Origin: JBGCEZ01 sp045106735
Lineage (GTDB): Bacteria; Planctomycetota; Phycisphaerae; Phycisphaerales; SM1A02
DNA length: 64,000 nucleotides
NCBI GenBank assembly: GCA_045106735.1
Contig: JBGCEZ010000015.1
Coordinates: 24,256-88,255 of the forward strand
Direction of reading: 5' to 3'
A program made the position numbers and the translations under genes. Positions 25,210 to 34,239 of the stretch are shown here, piece by piece. The number at the start of each line of letters is the position of its first letter. Positions within the stretch are counted from its first letter, which is position 1. A model generated the notes under the pieces. It did not search any database and had not been told where the DNA came from. It saw only the letters and a program-made list of their open reading frames with translations.

Positions 25210-26772
25210 TCAGACTCCGGCCTTGGCGGTGAGCACGCCGAGCAGGCGTGGCTGGGCATCGTCGATGGTCCACGTCCCGAGGTGGGACGGGCTGAGGGGG
25301 GCGAGGTCGATGTCGGCCACGCGTTGGGCCAGGTCGCGAAGTCCACGGTTCAGGCGGTGGATCCAGCCGAGAACGTCGCCCGCATCGCCCACGAGGAGGA
25401 TCGAGTCGCGAACTGGGCTCGACAGAACGAGGTCCGCGGGATGGGCGACGGCGGCAATGTGCGCGGACAGTTCGTCAAGGCTCAGGTCGATCCCGATGTT
25501 GGAGATCTCCAGCACGGCCACGCCACCGGTTGTCGGGCGAAGCCGGCCCAATTGCATGAACGATCGCACCATGGCCTCGGGCGTATCGCGGGGCACGGTG
25601 AAGGAGAACGTGCTTCCCTGACCCGGCGTGCTCGTGACTTCCACGGTGCCGAAGTTCATGGTCACCAGTTCCCGCACGATGCTGAGGCCGAGGCCGAAGC
25701 CGCGGACCATCTCCGCCGGGCCGCTTCCGGGGCCGCACTGAAAGCGTTCGAACATCGAGTTCATTTGGGCATCGCTGAGGCCGGGGCCTTCGTCGGTGAC
25801 CGAGAATCGCACCGTGTCGGCGCTCGCGTCTTGGGCGACCGATACCACGATTTCCGATCCCGGGTTCGAGACTTTGATTGCGTTGATGACCAGGTTCATC
25901 AACGTGCGGCGCAAGTTGTTGGCGTCGGCCCGAAGCATCGGCAGGTCGTCGGCGACTTCGCGCCGGACCGTGATGGATTTGCGGGCCGCCCGTGATTCGA
26001 GGATCGGCCAAGTGGTGGCCAAGAGCTCGTCGACACACTGCCGTTCTCGATTCACCCGGAGCGAGCCGGCCTTGAGTCGGCTGCTGTCCAAGAAGTCATC
26101 CACCAGCTGTCCGAGGTCCCGGGACGCATTGGTCACGTGTTCCAGAAACTCGAGTTGCTGCGACGTGACCGGGCCGCCGAGGCCGTCGGCCATGATCGAA
26201 GTGAATTCTTGGATGACCGCGAGCGGCGTGCGGAAGTCGTGGGCGACCTCGTCGACGAACCGGTGGGCCGTTCGGGTCAACGCATCGAGTTGCGCATTCC
26301 GTTCGCCGAGATCGTGGTTGGAACGCTTCAGCGACTCGGAGAGCTGCGTGCGCGAGGACTGCAGTCGGTACCGGCGAATCGCTTCCACGATCGTGCGTCG
26401 GAGCCGGGTCGGGTCCTCGAACGCGTGGTTCTTGGTCAGGAAGCCGGTCGCGCCGCGATGAAACGCTTCGGCGACGTCGTTCGGGTCACAGTCCGACGTG
26501 GTGAGGATCACCGGGCCGAGGTTCGCGCGGGTCAGGTCGGGGAGCCAGTCGATGCCTGACTCGCTGCCCAGAACGAGGTCGATGATCAGAACGACCCGGC
26601 TGTCGGGCAAGATGGCGTGGATCGCTTCGTCCGGACACGAGTATCCGCTGGCGACGAACGGCTGATGCTCGGTGGAGGCCCGCTGGACCGAGCGAATCAA
26701 GAGTTCGCGGTGCATCGGATCGTCATCGATCACCAGAATGTGGGTGGTGGCATCCACCATGCGAGTGCTCAT
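25210..26772 (-). CDS. Soluble hybrid histidine kinase with N-terminal receiver
   Basis: The 520-residue protein has no membrane helix. Residues 8-135 form a receiver (IDDDP, Asp65 in IIDLVLG, Lys114 in LTKNH). A coiled coil at 138-170 leads into a HisKA domain with His178 in VAHDFRTPL. The ATPase domain has the N box NLVINAIKVS, DEGPGLS and GFGLGLSIV. The last 120 residues (from about 400) match nothing I recognise. The start at 26772 has AAGGGA 8 nt upstream. The kinase is probably switched by phosphorylation of its own receiver and signals to the two receivers that follow. Confidence 0.92.
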   Translation of the reverse strand: MSTRMVDATTHILVIDDDPMHRELLIRSVQRASTEHQPFVASGYSCPDEAIHAILPDSRVVLIIDLVLGSESGIDWLPDLTRANLGPVILTTSDCDPNDVAEAFHRGATGFLTKNHAFEDPTRLRRTIVEAIRRYRLQSSRTQLSESLKRSNHDLGERNAQLDALTRTAHRFVDEVAHDFRTPLAVIQEFTSIMADGLGGPVTSQQLEFLEHVTNASRDLGQLVDDFLDSSRLKAGSLRVNRERQCVDELLATTWPILESRAARKSITVRREVADDLPMLRADANNLRRTLMNLVINAIKVSNPGSEIVVSVAQDASADTVRFSVTDEGPGLSDAQMNSMFERFQCGPGSGPAEMVRGFGLGLSIVRELVTMNFGTVEVTSTPGQGSTFSFTVPRDTPEAMVRSFMQLGRLRPTTGGVAVLEISNIGIDLSLDELSAHIAAVAHPADLVLSSPVRDSILLVGDAGDVLGWIHRLNRGLRDLAQRVADIDLAPLSPSHLGTWTIDDAQPRLLGVLTAKAGV

Positions 26773-27239
26773 CGGCCGCTGTCCCTTCGTACCCGTTCTC
26801 ATTTTCCTGACGGGAGAACGATCGGGCCCTCGGCCGGCGGGCTTGACGCGGAGCCGGGATTCGGGGGCGGCGCGAGTTCTGCGCCGAGCGGCAGCAGAGG
26901 CGGCGGGGAAGAGGCAATGCGGCGGTGCACACTCGGGACGCCAGGACGTCCGACGTCCCACGCGGGGGTCGCGCGGCGTGCGTTCTCGGTCGAAGCGGCA
27001 ATGGCGGCCCGCGGGGATCGCCGCCACCAGCGGCGGGCGGAGGCGCGATGGCGGGCCGCCTGTGCCGCGTGGGTCACCAGCCGATAGCCCGGTCCGCGCT
27101 GATTGCCGGCCGAGCGATGCCTGGGCATCGACGATTCACGGCGAATTCCGGCGCGGTCTTGGGGGACACCTCGCTTGGGGAGGAGTCCGCCTTCCCGCCC
27201 GGTGCGGACAGTCCCAGTCTTCAGCCGGAGTGCCTCCCC
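26773..27239. other. Divergent intergenic region
   Basis: This 467-bp stretch between the kinase and the serine hydrolase holds no supported gene. No consensus promoter, hairpin or repeat stands out. Confidence 0.4.
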
Positions 27240-28601
27240 ATGCCCGCAAACCCCCGACGCATGCTGCTCGCCATGCTGCTTGTCATCCTGCCCAGCTCCC
27301 TGGCGACGGCGACGGCGACGGTGCGGGGGAAGTCCGCCACGCCTCCGGTGGTCCGTGTGGTCGCCCCCGAACCGGTCGCCGATGCCGATGCCGATGCCGC
27401 GATCGAGACCGACGTCCGCATCGCCACGCTGTTCTCCGACGTGCACCGGCGCGATGCCTTCCACGGCGTGGTACTCGTCGCCGCCGGTGGAACCATCATC
27501 CACGAGTCCGCCTGGGGCATCGCCGACGACGGGCGGGATGAACCAGTGACGCCGACGACGCGTTTCGAATTCGCGTCGGTCAGCAAGCCGATCACCGCGA
27601 TCGCCACGCTCTCATTGGTGGCCGACGGCGTCATCGGCCTCGATGACCGCGTGTCCACGCATCTTCCGACGTTCCCGTGGTCCGGCGTGACCGTTCGGCA
27701 TTTGTTGAGCCATCGATCGGGACTTCCGGCTCGCCAGATCGAGCGTGCGGTGGTTGAACGGGCGGTGGCCACGTCGCGCCGGATCGACAACGACTTGGTG
27801 ATGGAGGTTCTGGCGTCCTTTCGATCCGCCGCGGCGTCGACGACCGGAGATCGGCGGGATGCGCGCGAAGCCTCGGGCGACGGCCTGGAGCACGAGCCCG
27901 GGGCCCAGGCGATCTATGAGAACGTGAACTTCGTGGTCCTCGCTCGGCTGGTGGCGGTCGTCTCGGGCCAGCCATTCGCGGAGGCAGTGAAGGCTCGAGT
28001 CTTCACGCCCGCCGGCATGACCCATGCCGTTGTGTCCGATCCGGCCACCTGGATGCAGCCGAAGGCTGGGTGGGCCACGCCGTACGTGCGGGACGCGTCG
28101 ACGGGCTCGTGGCAGATCGCGCACACGGCACCCGCGTGGGAATTCACAGTGCGGGCCGGTGGAACGCGTGGGGACGGCGGGGTCGTGGGGACGGCCCGGG
28201 ACCTGTTGGCGCTGGACCGAGCGTTGGTCTCCGGCCGCCTCATCCCGCCGGCCCTGGCGGCAGCGTCGGAGCGTCCGGCCCGGGGCGTCGACGGACGCGA
28301 ACTCTGGGAGTCCGGATGGGTGCGGGCCGGGTTCGGGCTGGGGTGGCGGATCCGCGACGATCGAAGCACCGTGTTTCACACGGGCGACTGGGGGGGCTTC
28401 CAGGCGGGGATCTTTCGATTCCGAGCCATCGATCGCACGGTGATCTTCCTCAGTCACCGGCGCATCGATGACTGGAGCTGGTTGCCCGAACTCGAGGCGA
28501 TCGTCCGCGAGGCGGCGGGGGAGGCGACTGGGGCGGCGGCCGCGACCGCTGAGCCCGCTGAGCCCGCTGAGCCCGCCGAAGCGAGCCCGCCGGGGGATTG
28601 A
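27240..28601 (+). CDS. Exported beta-lactamase-family serine hydrolase
   Basis: The 453-residue protein has an N-terminal hydrophobic signal (RRMLLAMLLVILPSSLATA). It belongs to the class C beta-lactamase/DD-peptidase-like family: the nucleophile motif is ASVSKPIT (SxxK), the Tyr motif is YENVNF (YxN), and the third motif is FHTGDWGG (HTG). Such proteins act on peptide or ester bonds in the envelope; the substrate cannot be told. Two dipeptide expansions (ATATAT at 27303-27320 and ADADAD at 27378-27398) lie in the linker after the signal, and an AEP repeat (28548-28574) forms the tail. Confidence 0.88.
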   Translation: MPANPRRMLLAMLLVILPSSLATATATVRGKSATPPVVRVVAPEPVADADADAAIETDVRIATLFSDVHRRDAFHGVVLVAAGGTIIHESAWGIADDGRDEPVTPTTRFEFASVSKPITAIATLSLVADGVIGLDDRVSTHLPTFPWSGVTVRHLLSHRSGLPARQIERAVVERAVATSRRIDNDLVMEVLASFRSAAASTTGDRRDAREASGDGLEHEPGAQAIYENVNFVVLARLVAVVSGQPFAEAVKARVFTPAGMTHAVVSDPATWMQPKAGWATPYVRDASTGSWQIAHTAPAWEFTVRAGGTRGDGGVVGTARDLLALDRALVSGRLIPPALAAASERPARGVDGRELWESGWVRAGFGLGWRIRDDRSTVFHTGDWGGFQAGIFRFRAIDRTVIFLSHRRIDDWSWLPELEAIVREAAGEATGAAAATAEPAEPAEPAEASPPGD

Positions 28602-28673
28602 TTCTTGACCAACGCAGCGAGCCCCGCCGGGCGATTGAGTCCCTGGCCAACGCACCGAGCCCCGCCGGCAACG
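28548..28673. repeat. Nested tandem repeats at a gene end
   Basis: Three 9-bp GCTGAGCCC units encode the AEP tail. They are followed by two imperfect copies of a 36-38-bp unit (28581-28616 and 28617-28654) and a partial third copy. The first copy contains the stop codon of the serine hydrolase. The repeat fills the space up to the convergent gene. Confidence 0.8.
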
Positions 28674-28677
28674 TCGA

Positions 28678-29232
28678 TCAGTTCAAGAACGCCATCGCGG
28701 CAAAGACGACGGTGCCGGCGATGGTCGACCAGATCGCCAGGGGCCGGAAGGCCTTCACCGACAGGGCCATCATGCCGCCAGAGACAAAGAGCAGGACCAG
28801 CCCGCCCATCCACACCGCGGCGAACCACTTGAACGCCGTGCCGCCCTTGGCCTTGTGGAGCTGGACGAAGAAGCGGTGGGGATCGGTGTTCTTGATTTCG
28901 AGCGTGAGCTCGCGGGCACTCTCGGTGGGGACCAGCCGGACGTCGCGCCGGCTGCCCGTCCACTCGAAGTACCAGGACGTGCCAGCCGACTTCACCCCGG
29001 CCGAGCCCGAGGGAACGGCCACGTCGCGGGCCGCGAGTTCGGATTCGGCCAAGCTGACGAGCGTCGAGAGCTCCCGATCGGCCGGGGCCGAAAGCTCGAT
29101 CGTGTGCCGCTCGGTTTCGTAGCTGCCCTTCAGGCCGAGGCCGTACAGCCCGCCGGTGATCGCGTACATGATCCCCATCGGGAGGAAGAAGGCAGCGAGC
29201 AGCGTATGCAGCGAAATGAGCAGCTTGCGCAT
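28678..29232 (-). CDS. PepSY-like transmembrane protein
   Basis: The 184-residue protein has an N-terminal helix with a PepSY-associated pattern (LISLHTLLAAFFLPMGIMYAITGGLYGLG). A periplasmic domain of about 110 residues follows, then two C-terminal helices (FAAVWMGGLVLLFVSGGMMAL and LAIWSTIAGTVVFAAMAFL). It lies 89 nt downstream of the porin-like gene on the same strand and is probably co-transcribed with it. PepSY-like membrane proteins are often found with metal or redox functions, which would fit the neighbouring metal locus, but the assignment is by pattern only. Confidence 0.6.
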   Translation of the reverse strand: MRKLLISLHTLLAAFFLPMGIMYAITGGLYGLGLKGSYETERHTIELSAPADRELSTLVSLAESELAARDVAVPSGSAGVKSAGTSWYFEWTGSRRDVRLVPTESARELTLEIKNTDPHRFFVQLHKAKGGTAFKWFAAVWMGGLVLLFVSGGMMALSVKAFRPLAIWSTIAGTVVFAAMAFLN

Positions 29233-29321
29233 CGGGCGGACTCCGGTGAGGGCGAACGGCGGTCATCAGTCGAACCGCGGCGGCACCTCACTCGGAGTAC
29301 GCTCGATCATCCGCGGTCGGA

Positions 29322-30515
29322 TCAGAATTCTACCGTCAGTCGCCCGCCCAGCACGAGCCCGTCGACGTCGTTGGCCGCCATGTCGTAGGCGTCGTCGATG
29401 TACTGCACGTCAAGGGTCGCAGCGATGGATCCGCCGAGTCCGAACCGCATGTACGCCTCGGCCACCTGGGTGCGGTCGACGCCGGTGTTGCCACCCTCGA
29501 GCCAGCCGTAGCCGACGCCGAGCTCGTCCTGGGGACGTCCCCAGGCGCTGCCGCCAAGATGGAGGCCGAGCGAGACAAGCATGTCGTGGGCCACGGCGGC
29601 GGAGTCATCCTGCAAGCCGGCGCGGGCCCAGATGCCGAGGTGCTCCGAGACCATCTGGTCGTACGAGTACGTCAGGCCGAGCAGGCCCTCAGTGTCCATG
29701 CCGGACGGATCGAGACATTCGTCGTCGGTCCAGCTCACCGTCAGCCGGTGGTTCACTTCGCCGAAGGCGTTCTCCGACCGGTGGCCAACCTGGACGCCGG
29801 CAAACAGGTGATCGTTGCCGTCTTCATTTTCCGAGACGCGCATCACCGCGGCGTTCACGCTCCACGCGCCGGACGACAGTTCCATGGCCAGGCCCACGTC
29901 GTAGGACGGCAGGAAGTTCTGACTGGAGTTGACGAACACCTCATTCATGAAGTGCACGTATTCGTCGTTGGCGAAGGCGTTCTGATCCAGGTACTCGCTC
30001 GAATCGATGATGCCGCCGATGATGTTCAGCGATCCGCCTTCAAAGCCGAACGTTCGGCGGTACCACGCGGTCTGCAGGAAGTCGCGGCCGGAACCGTTGA
30101 TGTCGCGCAGATCGTCCTCGAGGTCCGCGGCCCATGGGGCAATGCTGAACGGGCTGACGTCGTTGACCTGGTTGCCGCCGGCGAGGGCGACGGTCGCGTG
30201 GAAGTGGTCGAGGTCGCTGACCGCGAGGTCGAAACTCGGCCGAATCGTGATGGCTCCGGCGTTCTCGCCCGCCCCACTGACTTCCTGGAACTGGTACGCG
30301 CCAACGATGATGCCGCTGACCGTCAAATGTTCCGACAGATCGAAGTCCAGGCCCTCGAAGTTCTCGGACGCGGATTCGGCGTCGGCGCCATGCAGCTCCG
30401 GACGCTCGTGTCCGGGGTGGGCGGTCGCCGTGGTGGCGGTGGTGGCCGACGCGACGGTGGCCGTGGCCAATCCGGCGAGCGTGGCTCCCAGGATCAGGTT
30501 CTCAATGCGTTCCAC
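29322..30515 (-). CDS. Porin-like outer-membrane protein with His-containing N-terminus
   Basis: The 397-residue protein has a signal peptide (GATLAGLATATVASA) and then a short His-bearing segment (AHPGHERPELHGAD). The rest is alternating beta strands ending in LVLGGRLTVEF, the terminal Phe typical of outer-membrane barrels. The strand pattern and QTAWYRR/GLTYSYDQ blocks resemble OprB-type carbohydrate porins. The GTG start has AGGAG 8 nt upstream, so the longer frame is rejected. Because it is divergent from a ZnuA-like gene and bears His residues outside the barrel, metal passage is a reasonable guess. Confidence 0.65.
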   Translation of the reverse strand: MERIENLILGATLAGLATATVASATTATTATAHPGHERPELHGADAESASENFEGLDFDLSEHLTVSGIIVGAYQFQEVSGAGENAGAITIRPSFDLAVSDLDHFHATVALAGGNQVNDVSPFSIAPWAADLEDDLRDINGSGRDFLQTAWYRRTFGFEGGSLNIIGGIIDSSEYLDQNAFANDEYVHFMNEVFVNSSQNFLPSYDVGLAMELSSGAWSVNAAVMRVSENEDGNDHLFAGVQVGHRSENAFGEVNHRLTVSWTDDECLDPSGMDTEGLLGLTYSYDQMVSEHLGIWARAGLQDDSAAVAHDMLVSLGLHLGGSAWGRPQDELGVGYGWLEGGNTGVDRTQVAEAYMRFGLGGSIAATLDVQYIDDAYDMAANDVDGLVLGGRLTVEF

Positions 30516-31075
30516 GGTTTCTTCTCCTGTTCCGAGGCGTGGCGAGTGGTGCGGGGGCAGTGATGGCGCCAGGGGCAAGGCGTGAACGGTTCACAAGCGA
30601 TGCATTCGGTCTCGCGGTGTTGGATGCACTTCGTGCTCCGCCGCTCGGCGGTCGCACGAATCGCAAAACGTTGTAACACCTTCGCCCGGCAATATCAGTT
30701 CACCTCGCGGGAGATGCACAGGTTCTTTCCGGCCGCTTCAACAGAATCGCGCGCCGCGTGAATCCCGGCCGCGGCGGCCGTCGAACGCCAACGAACGAGA
30801 TCGGTGGCGAGCGGCCAGTCAAAGCGGCCGGGCGCGGCCGACGTATGCATCCGATGGCTGTTCTGGCTGTTCTGGCTGTTTTCTGGCCCGGGCGGTCCGT
30901 GCATCCGGCCGGTGCGCGTGGCCGGATACGTCCGATCAGTCGGTTCGGTCGATCATCTGACCCGGCCAGCGGGGCCGGCCGAAGAGTTTCGGTCCCCGCC
31001 TTGCTACGCTGCCGGGTCCTACGAATTTCTGACGCTTCAGCGCCCGTCCTTCAGTTCGGGCAGAGGGAAGACACC
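30516..31075. promoter_or_regulatory. Divergent control region of the metal locus
   Basis: This 560-bp region lies between the porin-like and ZnuA-like genes. It has a relatively AT-rich island at about 30656-30720 (CAAAACGTTGTAACACC core, containing AACGTT and GTTGTAAC). A Zur- or Fur-like operator would be expected here, but no convincing palindrome was seen. Confidence 0.35.
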
Positions 31076-32059
31076 ATGCAGTCGATCACGCATCATCATT
31101 TGTCAAACCGAAAGCGCGGCCTGGGTCGCCTTCCGGGTGTCGCGGGCGCTGCCGGGTTCGCCCTCGCCGCAGTGCTCGGGCTCACCGGCTGTGGTGGCGG
31201 CGATTCGGCCGATATGCCGGTGGCCGTATCCGAGTCGGGAACGCCGGTGGTCCACGTGGTGAACTACCCGCTGATGTACTTCGCCGAGCGCATCGGCGGA
31301 GACGCGGTTGATGTTCGATTCGCCGCCCCCGGCGACGGTGACCCCGCCTTCTGGGAGCCGACTGATGCCGACATTGCGGCGATGCAGTCGGCGAACGTGA
31401 TCCTGCTCAACGGAGCCGACTACGCCAAGTGGCGTGCCGGCGCGAGCTTGCCGATGTCGCGGGCCGTGGACACGTCCGCGGGCTTCGCCGGCGCGTACAT
31501 CGAGGTCAAGAGCACCGGCAGCCACAGCCACGGCGCGGGCGACGAACACGGTCACGATGGCACCGCGTTCACCACCTGGATGGACTTTGATCAGGCCGTC
31601 CAGCAGGCGACCGCGGTCCGGGACGCGCTGCTCGCGGCCGCCCCGTCGGCCGAGGCCTCCATCAACGCCAACGCGGCGGCCTTGGCCGCGGAACTTGCGA
31701 CGATGGACGCCGACTTCCGCACCGTGGCCGCGGGCCTCGCCGGTCAGCCGCTGACCGCTTCGCACCCTGTCTACCAGTACTTCGCCCGCGCGTACGACCT
31801 GGACATCGAAGCCGTCCTCTGGGAGCCCGAAGTGGTCCCGGACGATGCCGCGATGGCCGAGTTCACCGCCATGCTCGCCGACCACCCGGCCAAGTGGATG
31901 ATCTGGGAAGGCGACCCCGACCCGGCGTCGGTGGCCAAGCTGGATGCCATGGGGCTGCGCAGCGTGGTGATCGATCCCTGTGGCAACCGTCCGGACGGTG
32001 GCGACTGGATGAGCGTCATGAAGGCGAACCTCGAAGCGCTCCGGTCGATGGCCGGCTGA
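31076..32059 (+). CDS. ZnuA/TroA-like zinc-binding lipoprotein
   Basis: The 327-residue protein is a cluster A-I metal-binding protein. It has a lipobox (LTGC at residues about 36-39), HVVNYPLMYFAERIGG, ANVILLNGADYAKW, a His-rich loop (SHSHGAGDEHGHDG), the metal-ligand block ASHPVYQYFARAYDL and a final EGDPDP...SVVIDP lobe. It would bind Zn2+ outside the inner membrane. GAGGG precedes the ATG. The genes that follow are not ZnuB/ZnuC-like; the next ATPase and permease are of the LolD/FtsX kind, so its import partner is unclear. Confidence 0.85.
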   Translation: MQSITHHHLSNRKRGLGRLPGVAGAAGFALAAVLGLTGCGGGDSADMPVAVSESGTPVVHVVNYPLMYFAERIGGDAVDVRFAAPGDGDPAFWEPTDADIAAMQSANVILLNGADYAKWRAGASLPMSRAVDTSAGFAGAYIEVKSTGSHSHGAGDEHGHDGTAFTTWMDFDQAVQQATAVRDALLAAAPSAEASINANAAALAAELATMDADFRTVAAGLAGQPLTASHPVYQYFARAYDLDIEAVLWEPEVVPDDAAMAEFTAMLADHPAKWMIWEGDPDPASVAKLDAMGLRSVVIDPCGNRPDGGDWMSVMKANLEALRSMAG

Positions 32060-32060
32060 G

Positions 32061-33338
32061 TTGACGTTGACCCCCTCGCCGCGTTCGTACGGGCCAATCG
32101 CCCGATTGGTCTGGGTGCTGGTGGCCATCGCGGTCGCCGCCGGTTGGGTGTCGCCGCGCGCGGCTCTCGCCCAGGAACGAAGTGAGGGGACCGGCCAGGC
32201 AGGCGAAGCCGCCACGGGAGCTCCCGTGCGCGGCTTCGTCTACATCGAGCCGTTCGAGATTCGGGCGGAGTACGTGATCGACGTCGCCCGTTCCGGGTTG
32301 GCGTCTTCCGATCCCGCGGCCGGCGGGCCGATCGATGCCGCCGCCCGCGAACGGTTGCTTGCCGCCCTGCGGCCCCAGGCTGAGGTCGCCTGCACCCTCC
32401 GTTCGCCGGACGGCCCAATGGACCTGTCGCTCGACACGCTGGATTTCATCGTGATCGACCCGGTCAAGGGCGCGCGGCTCGACGACCGACCTGAGATTCC
32501 GTGGGAAGACGCGATCATCGGCGGCGTCCTGGCCACGGCCCGCGAGGACTTCCCCGCGTCGATCGATCTCGAGTGGCGGCTGTTCGCTGCGGACGGCGGC
32601 CCGGTCTCCATCGCCATGGAAGTGGCGAGCGGAGACGACGTCGCCCAAGACGGGCTGGAAGTCGTGCCGGCCGACGCCTCGCGAACCTGGGTTCTGCCGT
32701 CGATCGCCCCGGCCCCCGGGTTGGTCTCGGTGGCGGCGGTGCGCACGGAAACGGTGTTGATGCCGTGGTTGGTGGCGGGCGGGCTTGGCGTTGTCGGCAT
32801 TGCGATCGGGCTGATGGGACTCCGGGCCCCCGCGGGTGAACGCGGCGGCCGATTGCTGGCCGGCGTGCTGGCCATTGCCGTGGGCGGGGGCGCGTACGTC
32901 GGCATGGGCGGGGGGACGCGGCAGGCGATCCCCGAGTCCGAAGAGGCCCGCGGCGTCGTCGAGGGCCTGCTGCGCAACGTGTACCACGCGTTTGCCCACC
33001 GAGAAGAACGCCGCATCTACGACACGCTCGCCGAAAGTGTCCAAGGCGATCTTCGCGCCACGCTCTACCTCGACATCCAGCGCGGCCTGGCCGACGAAAA
33101 AGATGGCGGGCCGCGGGTCAAGATTCTCGAAGTCAGCCTGGTGGACTGCGACGTCGATCGCATCGCCGGACGTCCGGGAATGCGCGCTGATGCCGTGTGG
33201 ATCAGCGGCGGAGACGTCAGCCACTGGGGACACGTCCACCGGCGGCGGAACCAGTACCGTGGCGTGCTCACGATCGAACCGGTCGACGGCGTCTGGAAGC
33301 TCACCGAGGTCACAATCCTCGAAGAACAACGCACCTGA
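32061..33338 (+). CDS. Exported membrane protein of the metal locus, function unknown
   Basis: The 425-residue protein is not recognised. It starts with a TTG 1 nt after the ZnuA-like stop and has a signal sequence ending in RAALAQ. A soluble part of about 200 residues (from GFVYIEPFEIRAEYVIDV) comes first. Two membrane helices follow (MPWLVAGGLGVVGIAIGLMGL and LLAGVLAIAVGGGAYVGMG). The C-terminal 130 residues (RNVYHAFAHREERRIYDTLAES...GVLTIEPVDGVWKLTEVTI) look like an NTF2-like or SH3-like extracytoplasmic domain. Its place between a metal-binding protein and an ABC transporter suggests an accessory role. Confidence 0.6.
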   Translation: MTLTPSPRSYGPIARLVWVLVAIAVAAGWVSPRAALAQERSEGTGQAGEAATGAPVRGFVYIEPFEIRAEYVIDVARSGLASSDPAAGGPIDAAARERLLAALRPQAEVACTLRSPDGPMDLSLDTLDFIVIDPVKGARLDDRPEIPWEDAIIGGVLATAREDFPASIDLEWRLFAADGGPVSIAMEVASGDDVAQDGLEVVPADASRTWVLPSIAPAPGLVSVAAVRTETVLMPWLVAGGLGVVGIAIGLMGLRAPAGERGGRLLAGVLAIAVGGGAYVGMGGGTRQAIPESEEARGVVEGLLRNVYHAFAHREERRIYDTLAESVQGDLRATLYLDIQRGLADEKDGGPRVKILEVSLVDCDVDRIAGRPGMRADAVWISGGDVSHWGHVHRRRNQYRGVLTIEPVDGVWKLTEVTILEEQRT

Positions 33339-33498
33339 ATCGCGCGTCCGGCGATTCGCCGCGCATGCTTTGGGGGCGGTCGCCCCGTCGGCCCCGGCCG
33401 CCTCCGGCTGGCCCACCCGTCCCCGAGCTCGCCAGTCGCCACCGGTCCACGCGGCCGTTGGCCTGAGCCGCCTTGTTCTCCCACGCAACGGAATCACC

Positions 33499-34239
33499 GT
33501 GGTCCGCCTGAATGACATTCGATTCCGGTACCCGGCCGAACGCTTCGAGCTGACGGTGGACGATCTCGCGATCGACGAGGGGTCGGCCACCGCGATCATC
33601 GGACCGAGTGGCTGCGGCAAGACGACGCTGCTTCGAGTCCTTTGTGGCATCCTTCGCCCATCGCAGGGCCGGGTCGAGGTCCTCGGCGAGAACGTCGCGG
33701 CGATGAGCGAAGCGGCGGCTCGGGCCTTCCGGATCGCCCGCCTCGGCCTCGTTTTCCAGGAATTCGAACTGCTCGACTACTTGGACGTGCGGGACAACAT
33801 TCTGCTGCCGTTCCACATGTCTTCGGCGCTGCGGCTCGACGCCGGCGCCCGCACGCTGGCGACGGAACTCGCCGAGCGGACGGGCATTGAGCACCTGCTC
33901 GACGCGCGGCCGCGTCAGCTTTCGCAGGGCGAACGCCAGCGCGTCGCCATTTGCCGCTCGCTCGTGACCAAGCCTCAGTTGGTCCTGGCCGACGAGCCAA
34001 CCGGCAACCTCGATCCGGCGAATCAGCAGAACGTCGTCGCCTTGCTTCGCGAACGCGTGGCCGAAGCGGGGGCGGGGCTCATCATGGTCACCCACGAACA
34101 CGAACTGCTCGAACACTTCGAGACGGTGGTGGACCTGGCCGACGTGCGGGCGGGGGCGGCTTCGAACGTTCAGCCCAGGACCCAGCCCAGTACCCAGCCC
34201 AGTGACCAGCCGAGTGCCCAGCCCGGAGGTGATTCGTGA
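33499..34239 (+). CDS. LolD/MacB-type ABC transporter ATPase
   Basis: The 246-residue protein has Walker A GPSGCGKTT (Lys41), the Q loop VFQEFELLDYLDV, signature LSQGERQR, Walker B LVLADEPTGNLD and switch His VTHEHE. The EPTGNLD form is typical of the LolD/MacB/FtsE group, which matches the FtsX-type permease that follows. The GTG at 33499 gives the normal N-terminus (VRLNDIRFRYP). Five 12-bp repeats (34171-34230) encode a QPST-type tail right before the 4-nt overlap with the permease. Confidence 0.9.
   Translation: MVRLNDIRFRYPAERFELTVDDLAIDEGSATAIIGPSGCGKTTLLRVLCGILRPSQGRVEVLGENVAAMSEAAARAFRIARLGLVFQEFELLDYLDVRDNILLPFHMSSALRLDAGARTLATELAERTGIEHLLDARPRQLSQGERQRVAICRSLVTKPQLVLADEPTGNLDPANQQNVVALLRERVAEAGAGLIMVTHEHELLEHFETVVDLADVRAGAASNVQPRTQPSTQPSDQPSAQPGGDS

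Noticed and set aside
30656..30720. Zur or Fur operator in the AT-rich island between the porin-like and ZnuA-like genes.
   Set aside because: Only short palindromes (AACGTT, GTTGTAAC) are present; no full-length symmetric site matches a known consensus.
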